This document shows, piece after piece, positions 54,470 to 62,406 of a DNA stretch of 64,000 nucleotides. Position 1 is the first letter of the stretch. Every line of letters starts with the position of its first letter. Position numbers and translations under genes: made by a program. This DNA is from Halomonas elongata. Its GTDB lineage: Bacteria > Pseudomonadota > Gammaproteobacteria > Pseudomonadales > Halomonadaceae. Where the stretch lies: contig NZ_JAJQTQ010000002.1 in NCBI RefSeq assembly GCF_029081005.1, positions 186,001 to 250,000 of the forward strand, in the 5' to 3' direction. The notes beneath the pieces were generated by a model that was given only the letters and a program-made list of their open reading frames with translations, made no database searches and was not told where the DNA came from.

Positions 54470-55468
54470 ATGAGAAGAAACCCCACCCTGCGCATGCTCG
54501 GCGTCTTGCTGCTGCTATCGCTGCCACTGCTGTTGGCGGGCTGCAGTTCGGCGCTGCTGGATCCCAAGGGACAGGTAGGTGAGGAGCAACGTACCCTCAT
54601 CCTGACATCCTTGGCCCTGATGCAGATCGTCGTCATTCCGGTCATCGTGATGACGCTGCTGTTCGCCTGGCGTTATCGCCGCAGCAATCGGGATGCCACC
54701 TACACTCCCGACTGGTCCCACTCCAACAAGATCGAGGCCGTGGTCTGGTTCATTCCCATGGTCATCATCGTCTTCCTGGCGATCCTGACCTGGTACACCT
54801 CGCACAGTCTTGATCCGCACAAGTCCATCGAGCCGACCGAGAACCAGCAGGAGCCGATGGAAATCCAGGCGGTCTCGCTGGATTGGAAATGGTTGTTCAT
54901 CTATCCGGAGCAGGGCATCGCCACCGTCAATGAACTGGCCTTCCCCGAGGACACCCCGGTGCGTTTCCGGGTCACCTCCGGTTCGGTGATGAACGCCTTC
55001 TTCATCCCGCGTCTGGGCAGCCAGATCTATGCCATGGCCGGCATGGACAACGACGTTCATTTGATCGCCGATGATCCGGGCGTCTATCCCGGTCGCTCCA
55101 CCAACTACAGCGGTGCGGGCTTCTCGGAAATGACCTTCGACGCCCATGTGGGATCTCGGCAGGAGTTCGATGCCTGGGTCGAGCAGGTGCGTGAATCCTC
55201 CAAGTCCCTGACCTTCCCCGAGGAATACTATGCGCTGGCCGCGCCCAGCGAGGACAACGAGATCCAGTATTTCTCCGAGGTATCCCCGTCTCTCTACGAG
55301 AGCATCATCAAGAGCTTCCTGGCTGGCGGTGACCACGAGGAACGTATGACTGCATTCGCCGACCGCTACGCCGCAGGTTTCGGTCACGGTGCGGCCCACG
55401 ATGACGACGGTCACGGCGAATCGACCGGCTCTCACGGCGAGTCCATGAGCTCGGAGGCAGCGGAGTAA
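54470..55468 (+). CDS. cyoA: Ubiquinol oxidase subunit II (cytochrome bo3)
   Basis: A 332-residue lipoprotein with a signal ending LLAGC (lipidated Cys25), two membrane helices (about 37-60 and 80-102) and a cupredoxin-like domain without the Cu_A ligands, as in quinol oxidases. FIPRLGSQIYAMAGM is typical. The C-terminal tail is His/Gly-rich (GHGAAHDDDGHGESTGSHGES), longer than in E. coli. It starts the cyoABCDE operon, with only 3 bp before cyoB. Confidence 0.96.
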   Translation: MRRNPTLRMLGVLLLLSLPLLLAGCSSALLDPKGQVGEEQRTLILTSLALMQIVVIPVIVMTLLFAWRYRRSNRDATYTPDWSHSNKIEAVVWFIPMVIIVFLAILTWYTSHSLDPHKSIEPTENQQEPMEIQAVSLDWKWLFIYPEQGIATVNELAFPEDTPVRFRVTSGSVMNAFFIPRLGSQIYAMAGMDNDVHLIADDPGVYPGRSTNYSGAGFSEMTFDAHVGSRQEFDAWVEQVRESSKSLTFPEEYYALAAPSEDNEIQYFSEVSPSLYESIIKSFLAGGDHEERMTAFADRYAAGFGHGAAHDDDGHGESTGSHGESMSSEAAE

Positions 55469-55471
55469 ATT

Positions 55472-57454
55472 ATGTTCGGAAAACTCAGTCTAGAGGCGAT
55501 CCCGACGCACGACCCCATCATCATGACGACCATCACGGCTATCGTCATCGGTGGACTCGCGCTGGTGGCCGCCATCACCTACTTCAAGAAGTGGGGCTAC
55601 CTGTGGAGCGAATGGATTACCTCCATCGACCATAAGAAGCTCGGCATCATGTATTTCCTCGTGGCACTGGTGATGCTGCTGCGCGGCTTCGCCGATGCCA
55701 TCATGATGCGCTCCCAGCTGGCCATGGCGTCGGCCGGCGCCGAGGGCTTCCTGCCGCCCTCGCACTATGATCAGATCTTCACCGCCCACGGCGTGATCAT
55801 GATCTTCTTCGTGGCCATGCCCATGGTCATCGGCCTGATGAACCTGGTGGTGCCGCTGCAGATCGGCGCGCGTGACGTGGCCTTCCCGTTCCTGAACAAC
55901 CTGAGCTTCTGGCTGTTCGTGGCGGGCGTGGTCCTGGTTAACGTGTCGCTCTTCGCCGGCGAGTTCGCCAAGACTGGCTGGCTGGCCTATGCGCCATTAT
56001 CGGGGCTCGATTACAGTCCAGGGGTCGGGGTGGATTACTGGATATGGGCGTTGCAGATATCGGGTATCGGCACGACCCTGACCGGTATCAACTTCTTCGT
56101 CACTATCCTGAAGATGCGCACCAAGGGCATGACCCTGTTCCGCATGCCCATCTTCACCTGGACCTCGCTGTGCGCGAACGTCCTGATCATCGCTTCTTTC
56201 CCGATCCTGACCGCGACCATCGCGTTGCTGACACTCGATCGTTACCTGGGGATGCACTTCTTCACGAACGATTTCGGCGGCAACATGATGATGTACGTCA
56301 ACCTCATCTGGGCTTGGGGCCATCCCGAGGTTTACATCCTCATCCTGCCGGCGTTCGGTGTCTTCTCCGAGGTTATCTCGACTTTCGCGCGCAAGCGTCT
56401 GTTCGGGTACGGCACGATGGTCTGGGCCACGGTGGCGATCACTATCCTGTCGTTCATCGTCTGGCTGCACCACTTCTTCACCATGGGGGCGGGTGCCAAC
56501 GTCAATGCCTTCTTCGGCATCATGACGATGATCATCGCCATTCCAACCGGGGTGAAGATCTTCAACTGGTTGTTCACCATGTTCCGCGGCCGTCTCGAGT
56601 TCACCTCGCCGGTACTGTGGACCCTGGGCTTCATCATTACCTTCACCCTGGGTGGCATGACCGGCGTGATGCTGGCGGTGCCGGCGGCCAACTTCGTGCT
56701 GCACAACAGCCTGTTCGTCATTGCCCACTTCCACAACGTCATCATCGGCGGCGTGGTGTTCGGCATGCTGGCGGGTCTGACCTTCTGGTTCCCGAAGGCC
56801 TTCGGCTTCACCCTCGACGAGAAGTGGGGTAAGCGCTCCTTCTGGTGCTGGATCATCGGCTTTTACATGGCCTTCATGCCGCTGTACGTGCTGGCCTTCT
56901 TCGGTGCCGTGCGTCGCATGCAGTCCTATGAAAACGGCGACTGGCAGCCGCTGATGATCGTGGCCTGGGTCGGTGCGCTGATCATCGCCGCCGGTATCGC
57001 CTGCACGGTGATCCAGTTCATCGTCAGCATCCGTGATCGCAAGAAGAATCAGGATGTCACCGGTGATCCCTGGGGCGGTCGGACGCTGGAGTGGTCCACT
57101 TCCTCGCCGGCGCCGTTCTATAACTTCGCGCACCTACCCGAAGTGAACGACATCGATGGCTTCTGGGACCAGAAACAGCGCAATGGTGGCGAGGCGCCGC
57201 TCTCCAAGCCGCCGTACCAGGACATCCATATGCCCAAGAACACCTGGGAAGGACCGATCATCGCGCTGTTCGCGACGGTCGCCGGCTTTGCCCTGGTGTG
57301 GCACATCTGGTGGCTGGCCATCGTCGGTGGCGTCGCAACGTTCGCGACCTTCATGGCGCGGGTCTTCAGGGAGGACGTCGATTATTACGTCCCTGCCGCC
57401 GAAGTGGAGCGCATCGAGCGTGAGCACCAACAACGTGTGGAGATGCAGGCGTAA
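55472..57454 (+). CDS. cyoB: Ubiquinol oxidase subunit I (cytochrome bo3)
   Basis: A 660-residue heme-copper oxidase subunit with about 15 membrane helices. [11 protein letters not shown] contains the low-spin heme His. [17 protein letters not shown] contains the Cu_B His and Tyr, HHFFTMG supplies two Cu_B His, and [12 protein letters not shown] carries heme ligands. It oxidises ubiquinol, reduces O2 to water and pumps protons. The gene is complete and 2 bp from cyoC. Confidence 0.97.
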   Translation: MFGKLSLEAIPTHDPIIMTTITAIVIGGLALVAAITYFKKWGYLWSEWITSIDHKKLGIMYFLVALVMLLRGFADAIMMRSQLAMASAGAEGFLPPSHYDQIFTAHGVIMIFFVAMPMVIGLMNLVVPLQIGARDVAFPFLNNLSFWLFVAGVVLVNVSLFAGEFAKTGWLAYAPLSGLDYSPGVGVDYWIWALQISGIGTTLTGINFFVTILKMRTKGMTLFRMPIFTWTSLCANVLIIASFPILTATIALLTLDRYLGMHFFTNDFGGNMMMYVNLIWAWGHPEVYILILPAFGVFSEVISTFARKRLFGYGTMVWATVAITILSFIVWLHHFFTMGAGANVNAFFGIMTMIIAIPTGVKIFNWLFTMFRGRLEFTSPVLWTLGFIITFTLGGMTGVMLAVPAANFVLHNSLFVIAHFHNVIIGGVVFGMLAGLTFWFPKAFGFTLDEKWGKRSFWCWIIGFYMAFMPLYVLAFFGAVRRMQSYENGDWQPLMIVAWVGALIIAAGIACTVIQFIVSIRDRKKNQDVTGDPWGGRTLEWSTSSPAPFYNFAHLPEVNDIDGFWDQKQRNGGEAPLSKPPYQDIHMPKNTWEGPIIALFATVAGFALVWHIWWLAIVGGVATFATFMARVFREDVDYYVPAAEVERIEREHQQRVEMQA

Positions 57455-57456
57455 TC

Positions 57457-58083
57457 ATGGCAACCGACACTCTAAGCAACCACGAGGGTCATGCCCACGG
57501 GCATGACCACCACGACGATCATCACGATACGGCGGGCACCAAGGTCTTCGGCTTCTGGGTCTACCTGATGAGCGACCTGGTGATCTTCGGGTCACTGTTT
57601 GCCACCTATGCCGTGCTCCTCCGGGGCACGGCCGGGGGCCCGTCGGGCGCGGATATCTTCGAACTTCCGCTGATCCTGATCAGTACCTTCCTGCTGCTGG
57701 TGAGTAGTTTCACCTATGGCATGGCGGTGCTGGCGATGAATGCCGACCGGGTCAACCAGGTCAAGGCCTGGCTGGCCGTCACCTTCCTGCTCGGGGCAGG
57801 CTTCATCGGGCTGGAGCTGTATGAGTTCCAGCACCTGATCCACCTCGGCTTTGGACCGGATCGCAGTGCCTTCCTGTCGGCGTTCTTCACGCTGGTGGGG
57901 ACCCACGGCCTGCACGTGATCTTCGGTCTGATCTGGATCCTGGTGATGCTGGTCCAGCTGCAGCAGAAGGGCCTGACCGAGATGACGCGGCCGCGGATCA
58001 TGTGCCTGAGCCTGTTCTGGCACTTCCTGGATATCGTCTGGATCTGCGTCTTTTCCTTCGTCTATCTGATGGGAGTCCTTTGA
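57457..58083 (+). CDS. cyoC: Ubiquinol oxidase subunit III (cytochrome bo3)
   Basis: A 208-residue subunit with five membrane helices and conserved [21 protein letters not shown]. The N-terminal 25 residues are strongly His/Asp-rich ([15 protein letters not shown]), an extension that could bind metal and is unusual compared with E. coli. It is followed one base later by cyoD. Confidence 0.95.
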   Translation: MATDTLSNHEGHAHGHDHHDDHHDTAGTKVFGFWVYLMSDLVIFGSLFATYAVLLRGTAGGPSGADIFELPLILISTFLLLVSSFTYGMAVLAMNADRVNQVKAWLAVTFLLGAGFIGLELYEFQHLIHLGFGPDRSAFLSAFFTLVGTHGLHVIFGLIWILVMLVQLQQKGLTEMTRPRIMCLSLFWHFLDIVWICVFSFVYLMGVL

Positions 58084-58084
58084 T

Positions 58085-58414
58085 ATGAGCGGACACGCCT
58101 CTCACGAAGAGCACAGTCACGGTAGCGTCAAGTCCTACGTTGTGGGGCTGATCCTGTCCATCGTATTGACCATCATTCCCTTCGGGGTCGTGATGACCGG
58201 CTCCTTCGGTACGCCTGCCACGGTGCTGATCATCGTGGCCACGGCGGTGGCGCAGGTGCTGGTGCAGTTGATCCTGTTCATGCACATGAACACCAAGGCG
58301 GACGAAGGCTGGAACTTCATGTCGTTCGTGTTCACCGTGTCGATCCTGGTCCTGGTCATCGGAGGTTCGCTGTGGATCATGCATCATCTGCATCTCAACA
58401 TGATGATCGGTTGA
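58085..58414 (+). CDS. cyoD: Ubiquinol oxidase subunit IV (cytochrome bo3)
   Basis: A 109-residue subunit with three membrane helices. [20 protein letters not shown] and [20 protein letters not shown] are typical. It assists assembly of the oxidase. Confidence 0.95.
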   Translation: MSGHASHEEHSHGSVKSYVVGLILSIVLTIIPFGVVMTGSFGTPATVLIIVATAVAQVLVQLILFMHMNTKADEGWNFMSFVFTVSILVLVIGGSLWIMHHLHLNMMIG

Positions 58415-58428
58415 CCCCGGCGGCCAGG

Positions 58429-59316
58429 ATGCGAAAGGACTATCTCACCATCACCAAGCCGGGCATCATCGGCGGCAACGTGATCGCGGTACTGGGCGGC
58501 TTTTTCCTGGCCGCCCGGGGCGATGTCGATCCCTGGTTGCTGATCGCCACGGTGGTCGGCCTGGCATTGGTGATCGCCTCCGGGTGCGCGTTCAACAACG
58601 TCATCGATCGCGATATCGATGCGATGATGGAACGCACTCGAACACGCCCCCTGGTACAGGGACGTGTTACTCCTGCCGCGACCCTGCGTTTCGCGACCTT
58701 GCTCGGGATCGCGGGGTTCGCCCTGCTGGCACTGTTCACCAACTGGGTGACGGTGGGGCTCGCGGCATTCGGTTTTGCGATCTATGTCGGGGTCTACAGC
58801 CTCTACATGAAGCGTCAATCGGAGTACGGCACCCTGGTGGGCAGCCTCTCCGGCGCCATGCCGCCGGTGGTGGGGTACTGCGCCGTGACCGGGCATTTCG
58901 ACACCGGTGCGCTGACACTGCTGGTGATCTTCTGCCTGTGGCAGATGCCGCATTCCTATGCCATCGCCATCTTTCGGTTGAAGGATTACCAGGCGGCCCG
59001 GATTCCGGTATTGCCGGTGGTCAGGGGTATCAGGACCGCCAAGCACTATATCCTCGGCTATATCCTGGCCTTCGTCCTCGCTTCCCTGGCGTTGAGCGTG
59101 GCGGGATATGCGGGCCCGGGCTATTTCATCGTTGCCCTGGTGATGGGGATCTACTGGCTGTATCTCGCCATGCAGGGCTATCGCGTGCATGACGAGGAAC
59201 GCTGGGCGAAGCGCGTCTTTGCCTTCTCGATCATCACCATCACGGCCCTGAGCCTGATGATGTCGGTGGACGCCAGTCTGCCGCCGGCGACCCCCCTGTG
59301 GACCGCGCTTAACTGA
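58429..59316 (+). CDS. cyoE: Protoheme IX farnesyltransferase (heme O synthase)
   Basis: A 295-residue UbiA-type prenyltransferase with about nine membrane helices. [20 protein letters not shown] is the first Asp-rich motif. [20 protein letters not shown] is conserved. It farnesylates heme b to heme o for the oxidase. The ATG at 58429 gives a start matching E. coli CyoE; a TTG at 58411 overlapping the cyoD stop is possible. Confidence 0.94.
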   Translation: MRKDYLTITKPGIIGGNVIAVLGGFFLAARGDVDPWLLIATVVGLALVIASGCAFNNVIDRDIDAMMERTRTRPLVQGRVTPAATLRFATLLGIAGFALLALFTNWVTVGLAAFGFAIYVGVYSLYMKRQSEYGTLVGSLSGAMPPVVGYCAVTGHFDTGALTLLVIFCLWQMPHSYAIAIFRLKDYQAARIPVLPVVRGIRTAKHYILGYILAFVLASLALSVAGYAGPGYFIVALVMGIYWLYLAMQGYRVHDEERWAKRVFAFSIITITALSLMMSVDASLPPATPLWTALN

Positions 59317-59328
59317 TCCTGCCTGTAC

Positions 59329-59351
59329 ATCCGGGGGCAAATCCCCCGGAT
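59329..59351 (+). terminator. Terminator hairpin after cyoE
   Basis: Perfect 9-bp arms ATCCGGGGG and CCCCCGGAT around CAAAT lie 12 bp past the stop; only a weak T-rich tail (TCCTG) follows. Confidence 0.6.
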
Positions 59352-59433
59352 TCCTGCCTATACTGCAAGTCGACAGAACCACGCAAAGGACCGACGGGCC
59401 AGTCCCGGTCCGTCTCCGGCAGGAGGTAGCGCT

Positions 59434-60039
59434 ATGTTGACACATGTATGGGGTCTGCTCGCCCACCCGAATCGCGAGTGGAAACAGATCAAGGAAGAGC
59501 GCGAGACGCTCACCCACCTCTACGAACACCATGTCCTGTTGCTGGCGGCCATCCCGGTCGTCTGTTCCTACATCGGCACCACACAGGTCGGCTGGAGTCT
59601 GGGAGGCGGTACCACCATACAACTGAGTTATCTGGATGCCCTGGGGGCCGGGGTCGTCTTCTATCTGGTGATCCTGGCGGCGGTCTATGCGGTCGGCAAG
59701 GTCATCCGCTACATGGCCAAACGCTATACGAGTCCCCCGAGCCAGAGCCAGTGCATTGTCTTCGCCGGTTATGTCGCCACTCCGATGTTCCTGAGCGGCA
59801 TCGTGGCGGTCTATCCGCTGATCTGGTTGTGCCTGCTGGCCGGTGTCATCGGCCTTTGCTACACCGCCTATCTGCTCTATCTCGGCATTCCCGGCTTCCT
59901 CAACATCAGCAAGGAGGAGGGGTTCATTGTCTCCAGCACGACTCTGGCCTTCGGCGTCCTGATCCTCGAGGCCCTGCTCGGGATGACGGTACTGTTGTGG
60001 GGGTATGGCGAGCGCATCATTCTGTCACTGCTGGGTTGA
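59434..60039 (+). CDS. Yip1-family membrane protein
   Basis: A 201-residue protein: a short amphipathic N-terminus (VWGLLAHPNREWKQIKEERE, typical of bacterial Yip1-domain proteins), then five membrane helices. Family members are conserved but without a known role in bacteria. CAGGAGG precedes the ATG. It sits 117 bp after cyoE beyond its hairpin, so it is probably transcribed separately. Confidence 0.88.
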   Translation: MLTHVWGLLAHPNREWKQIKEERETLTHLYEHHVLLLAAIPVVCSYIGTTQVGWSLGGGTTIQLSYLDALGAGVVFYLVILAAVYAVGKVIRYMAKRYTSPPSQSQCIVFAGYVATPMFLSGIVAVYPLIWLCLLAGVIGLCYTAYLLYLGIPGFLNISKEEGFIVSSTTLAFGVLILEALLGMTVLLWGYGERIILSLLG

Positions 60040-60064
60040 TCGGACCCGGTTTCGCGAGTCCTGA

Positions 60065-60102
60065 AACACGAACGGGTGGCCAGGAGGCCGCCCGTTCGTG
60101 TT
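60065..60102. terminator. Bidirectional terminator between the Yip1 and aminotransferase genes
   Basis: Perfect 12-bp arms AACACGAACGGG and CCCGTTCGTGTT around a 14-base loop lie between convergent genes. Confidence 0.7.
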
Positions 60103-60123
60103 AGAGCATGACGCCCGGGGAGA

Positions 60124-61263
60124 TCAGTCGTTCGGCTGATGCTCGACGTTCGTCAGGGCTCGCTCCAGTTGCTCGACGCTGCGCTCGACATTGTGCAGCT
60201 TGTCGAGGCCGAACAGGCCGATGCGAAAGGCCTGGAAGTCTTCACCCTCGTCGCACATCAAGGGGACACCGGCCGCAACCTGGACGCCGGCATCGGCGAA
60301 CCTGGCGGCGATGCCGGCGTCGTCGGTATAGCTCACCACCACGCCGGGCGCCTCAAAGCCGGGTGCCGCGACACTCTTGAAGCCGTGCTCGGCGAGCATC
60401 TCGCGTACGCGGCGACCGAGCTCGAACTGCTCGTCGCGGACCTTGTCGAGGCCATAGGCCTCGGTCTCGGCCATGACATCGCGCAACTGGCGCAGCCCAT
60501 CGGTCGGAAGGGTGGCGTGATAGGCATGGCCGCCCGCTTCGTAGGTCTCCATGATCGACAGCCACTTGCGCAAGTCGCAGGCAAAGCTCGAACTCGTCGT
60601 CTCGTCGATGATCTCCCGTGCCAGACGAGAGAGCATGACCATGCCGCAGCAGGGGGCGCCGCTCCAGCCCTTCTGCGGGGCACTGATCAGCACATCGACG
60701 CCGATATCCAGCATGTCGACCCAGGCGGTACCGGAGGCGATGCAGTCCAGCACGAACAGGCCGTTCTCTTCGTGGATCGCTTCGGCGATGCGCCGCATGT
60801 ACTCGTCGGGCAGCATCATTCCCGAGGCGGTCTCGACGTGGGGCGCGAACACCAGGTCGGGTTGCTGGTCGTGGATCGCTTCGACTACGTCATCGATATC
60901 GGGCGGTGCGAAAGGGGAAGTCGGATCTTCGTCGTCCTGCCGCCGGGCCTTGCGTACGTTGAGCTCGGAGGGGATCCGGCCCATCTCGAGAATCTGGCTC
61001 CAACGGTAGCTGAACCAGCCATTGCGGATCACCAGGCAACGTCGATCGGTAGCGAACTGGCGGGCCACTGCCTCCATGCCGAAGGTGCCACTACCGGGGA
61101 CGATGACCGCAGAGTGAGCGCGATAGACACGCTTCAGGGTAATGGAGATATCGCGCATCACCTCCTGGAAATTCTGCGACATGTGGTTGAGGGCGCGATC
61201 GGTGTAGACCACCGAGTATTCGAGCAGTCCATCGGGGTCGACATCGGGTAGCAAGCCGGCCAT
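60124..61263 (-). CDS. Class V PLP-dependent aminotransferase
   Basis: A 379-residue fold-type I enzyme. The PLP lysine is in LISAPQKGWSGAPCCG, VLDCIASGTAWVDMLDIGVD carries the PLP-interacting Asp, and PGSGTFGMEAVARQF contains the phosphate-binding Gly/Ser. It resembles the serine-glyoxylate/alanine-glyoxylate aminotransferase group. Near xsc it could act as a taurine or related amine transaminase, but usual taurine-pyruvate transaminases are class III, so this is only inference. It is on the same strand as the iclR gene, 127 bp downstream of it. Confidence 0.85.
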   Translation of the reverse strand: MAGLLPDVDPDGLLEYSVVYTDRALNHMSQNFQEVMRDISITLKRVYRAHSAVIVPGSGTFGMEAVARQFATDRRCLVIRNGWFSYRWSQILEMGRIPSELNVRKARRQDDEDPTSPFAPPDIDDVVEAIHDQQPDLVFAPHVETASGMMLPDEYMRRIAEAIHEENGLFVLDCIASGTAWVDMLDIGVDVLISAPQKGWSGAPCCGMVMLSRLAREIIDETTSSSFACDLRKWLSIMETYEAGGHAYHATLPTDGLRQLRDVMAETEAYGLDKVRDEQFELGRRVREMLAEHGFKSVAAPGFEAPGVVVSYTDDAGIAARFADAGVQVAAGVPLMCDEGEDFQAFRIGLFGLDKLHNVERSVEQLERALTNVEHQPND

Positions 61264-61390
61264 TAAAGTCTCCCTATGCTGGTACGGGCATTATGCATGG
61301 CTCAGAGGATATGCCGAATCTTTCTCTCGAGCCAGGGGGCGCGCCCCGAGGAAGGTGCGATCAGGTGTATAGACACTGCTCCCTGCTGCC

Positions 61391-62212
61391 TCAGTTATCC
61401 GATGAGGCAAGCTCGGTCGTGTCCGACAGGGCTTCGAGATTGATATGGGCGATCGCCTCGGCCGCTCGTTGCAGGGCCGGCAGGCAAGCCAGCGCCTTGT
61501 CGCGGTCCATGCGCATCACCGGGGCCTGGATCGCCAGTCCCGTGTTCGACAGTCCTTCCCGGTTGGGTGCCAGGACGGCGATGCACAGCAGGCCGGACAG
61601 AAACTCCTCATCGTCGAAGGCATATCCCTGGCGCCGCACGGCTTCGATCTCGGCTTCGAGAGCCTCGGGGTCGGTCAGCGTATTACGGGTGAACGCATTC
61701 AATGGCATCTGGTTCAGCAGCCGGCGGCGCTGGGCGGGTGCCATCTGGGCCAGAAACAGCTTGCCACTGGCCGAGCAGTGTACCGGCACGCGCGAGCCAG
61801 GGTGCAGGTAGAAGCGCAACGGCGCCGATGTCTCCACCCGATCGAGATACAGCACCTCGCCACCGGAGAGCGCCGTGATATTGCAGCTTTCGCCGACTTC
61901 TTCGACGAGCTCGGCCAATATCGCATGGCGTGCTCCCTGGATCGTGTCATTGAGGAGCAGGGTCTCGGCCAACCGCCGTAATCGGTTGCCCTTGCTGTAA
62001 TGCCGTCCATCGGCCTCGCGCTGCAGCATGCCTGATGACTCGAGCTGCTGGAGCATGCGATGGAGAGTGGGTTTCGGCAGGCCGGTTTCATCGACCATCC
62101 CCTGCAGGGTGAAAAATTGATCCTTTCTCGCGATGACCTCCAGCAGTGCCAGCAGACGCTGCGCCGGCGTATCGCCCTCGAGGCGGGTCATGTCGGTTCG
62201 ATTGGTGGTCAT
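61391..62212 (-). CDS. IclR-family transcriptional regulator
   Basis: A 273-residue regulator with the N-terminal winged helix TLQGMVDETGLPKPTLHRMLQQL and an effector domain: CSASGKLFLAQM and the C-terminal LSNTGLAIQAPVMRM. AAGGAGAG precedes the ATG. It is divergent from xsc with 194 bp between them and likely controls it, sensing a sulfonate or its metabolite. Confidence 0.92.
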   Translation of the reverse strand: MTTNRTDMTRLEGDTPAQRLLALLEVIARKDQFFTLQGMVDETGLPKPTLHRMLQQLESSGMLQREADGRHYSKGNRLRRLAETLLLNDTIQGARHAILAELVEEVGESCNITALSGGEVLYLDRVETSAPLRFYLHPGSRVPVHCSASGKLFLAQMAPAQRRRLLNQMPLNAFTRNTLTDPEALEAEIEAVRRQGYAFDDEEFLSGLLCIAVLAPNREGLSNTGLAIQAPVMRMDRDKALACLPALQRAAEAIAHINLEALSDTTELASSDN

Positions 62213-62232
62213 GGTCAGCTCTCCTTTGCTAC

Positions 62233-62244
62233 CAAGGTACCTTG
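62233..62244. promoter_or_regulatory. 12-bp palindrome just upstream of iclR
   Basis: CAAGGTACCTTG lies 20 bp upstream of the iclR start codon, between it and the xsc promoter. It could be an autoregulatory site. Confidence 0.35.
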
Positions 62245-62287
62245 TTCCTTAAAAGAGATCAATTTGTACCGTTTTACGGAATATATG

Positions 62288-62344
62288 TTGACGAGGGTCA
62301 TCGGTGGCGCTACTTTGTTGGAAAGTTCCATATATCGGAACTTT
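62288..62344 (+). promoter_or_regulatory. Promoter and palindromic operator of xsc
   Basis: TTGACG (62288-62293), a 17-bp spacer and TACTTT (62311-62316) form a sigma70-like promoter. Immediately downstream, AAAGTTCC-N7-GGAACTTT (62322-62344) is a perfect inverted repeat at the expected transcription start, suitable for IclR-type repression. Confidence 0.65.
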
Positions 62345-62406
62345 TCATATCATAAATCGGTTTTCGGCTGGCTGGACCATCCAGAATGCTTCCGAGGAGG
62401 ACTTCC

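Noticed and set aside
55997-57133. A 378-codon open frame antisense to cyoB
   Set aside because: The low-complexity His/Asp/Glu/Arg composition follows from cyoB codon use; no motif or ribosome site.
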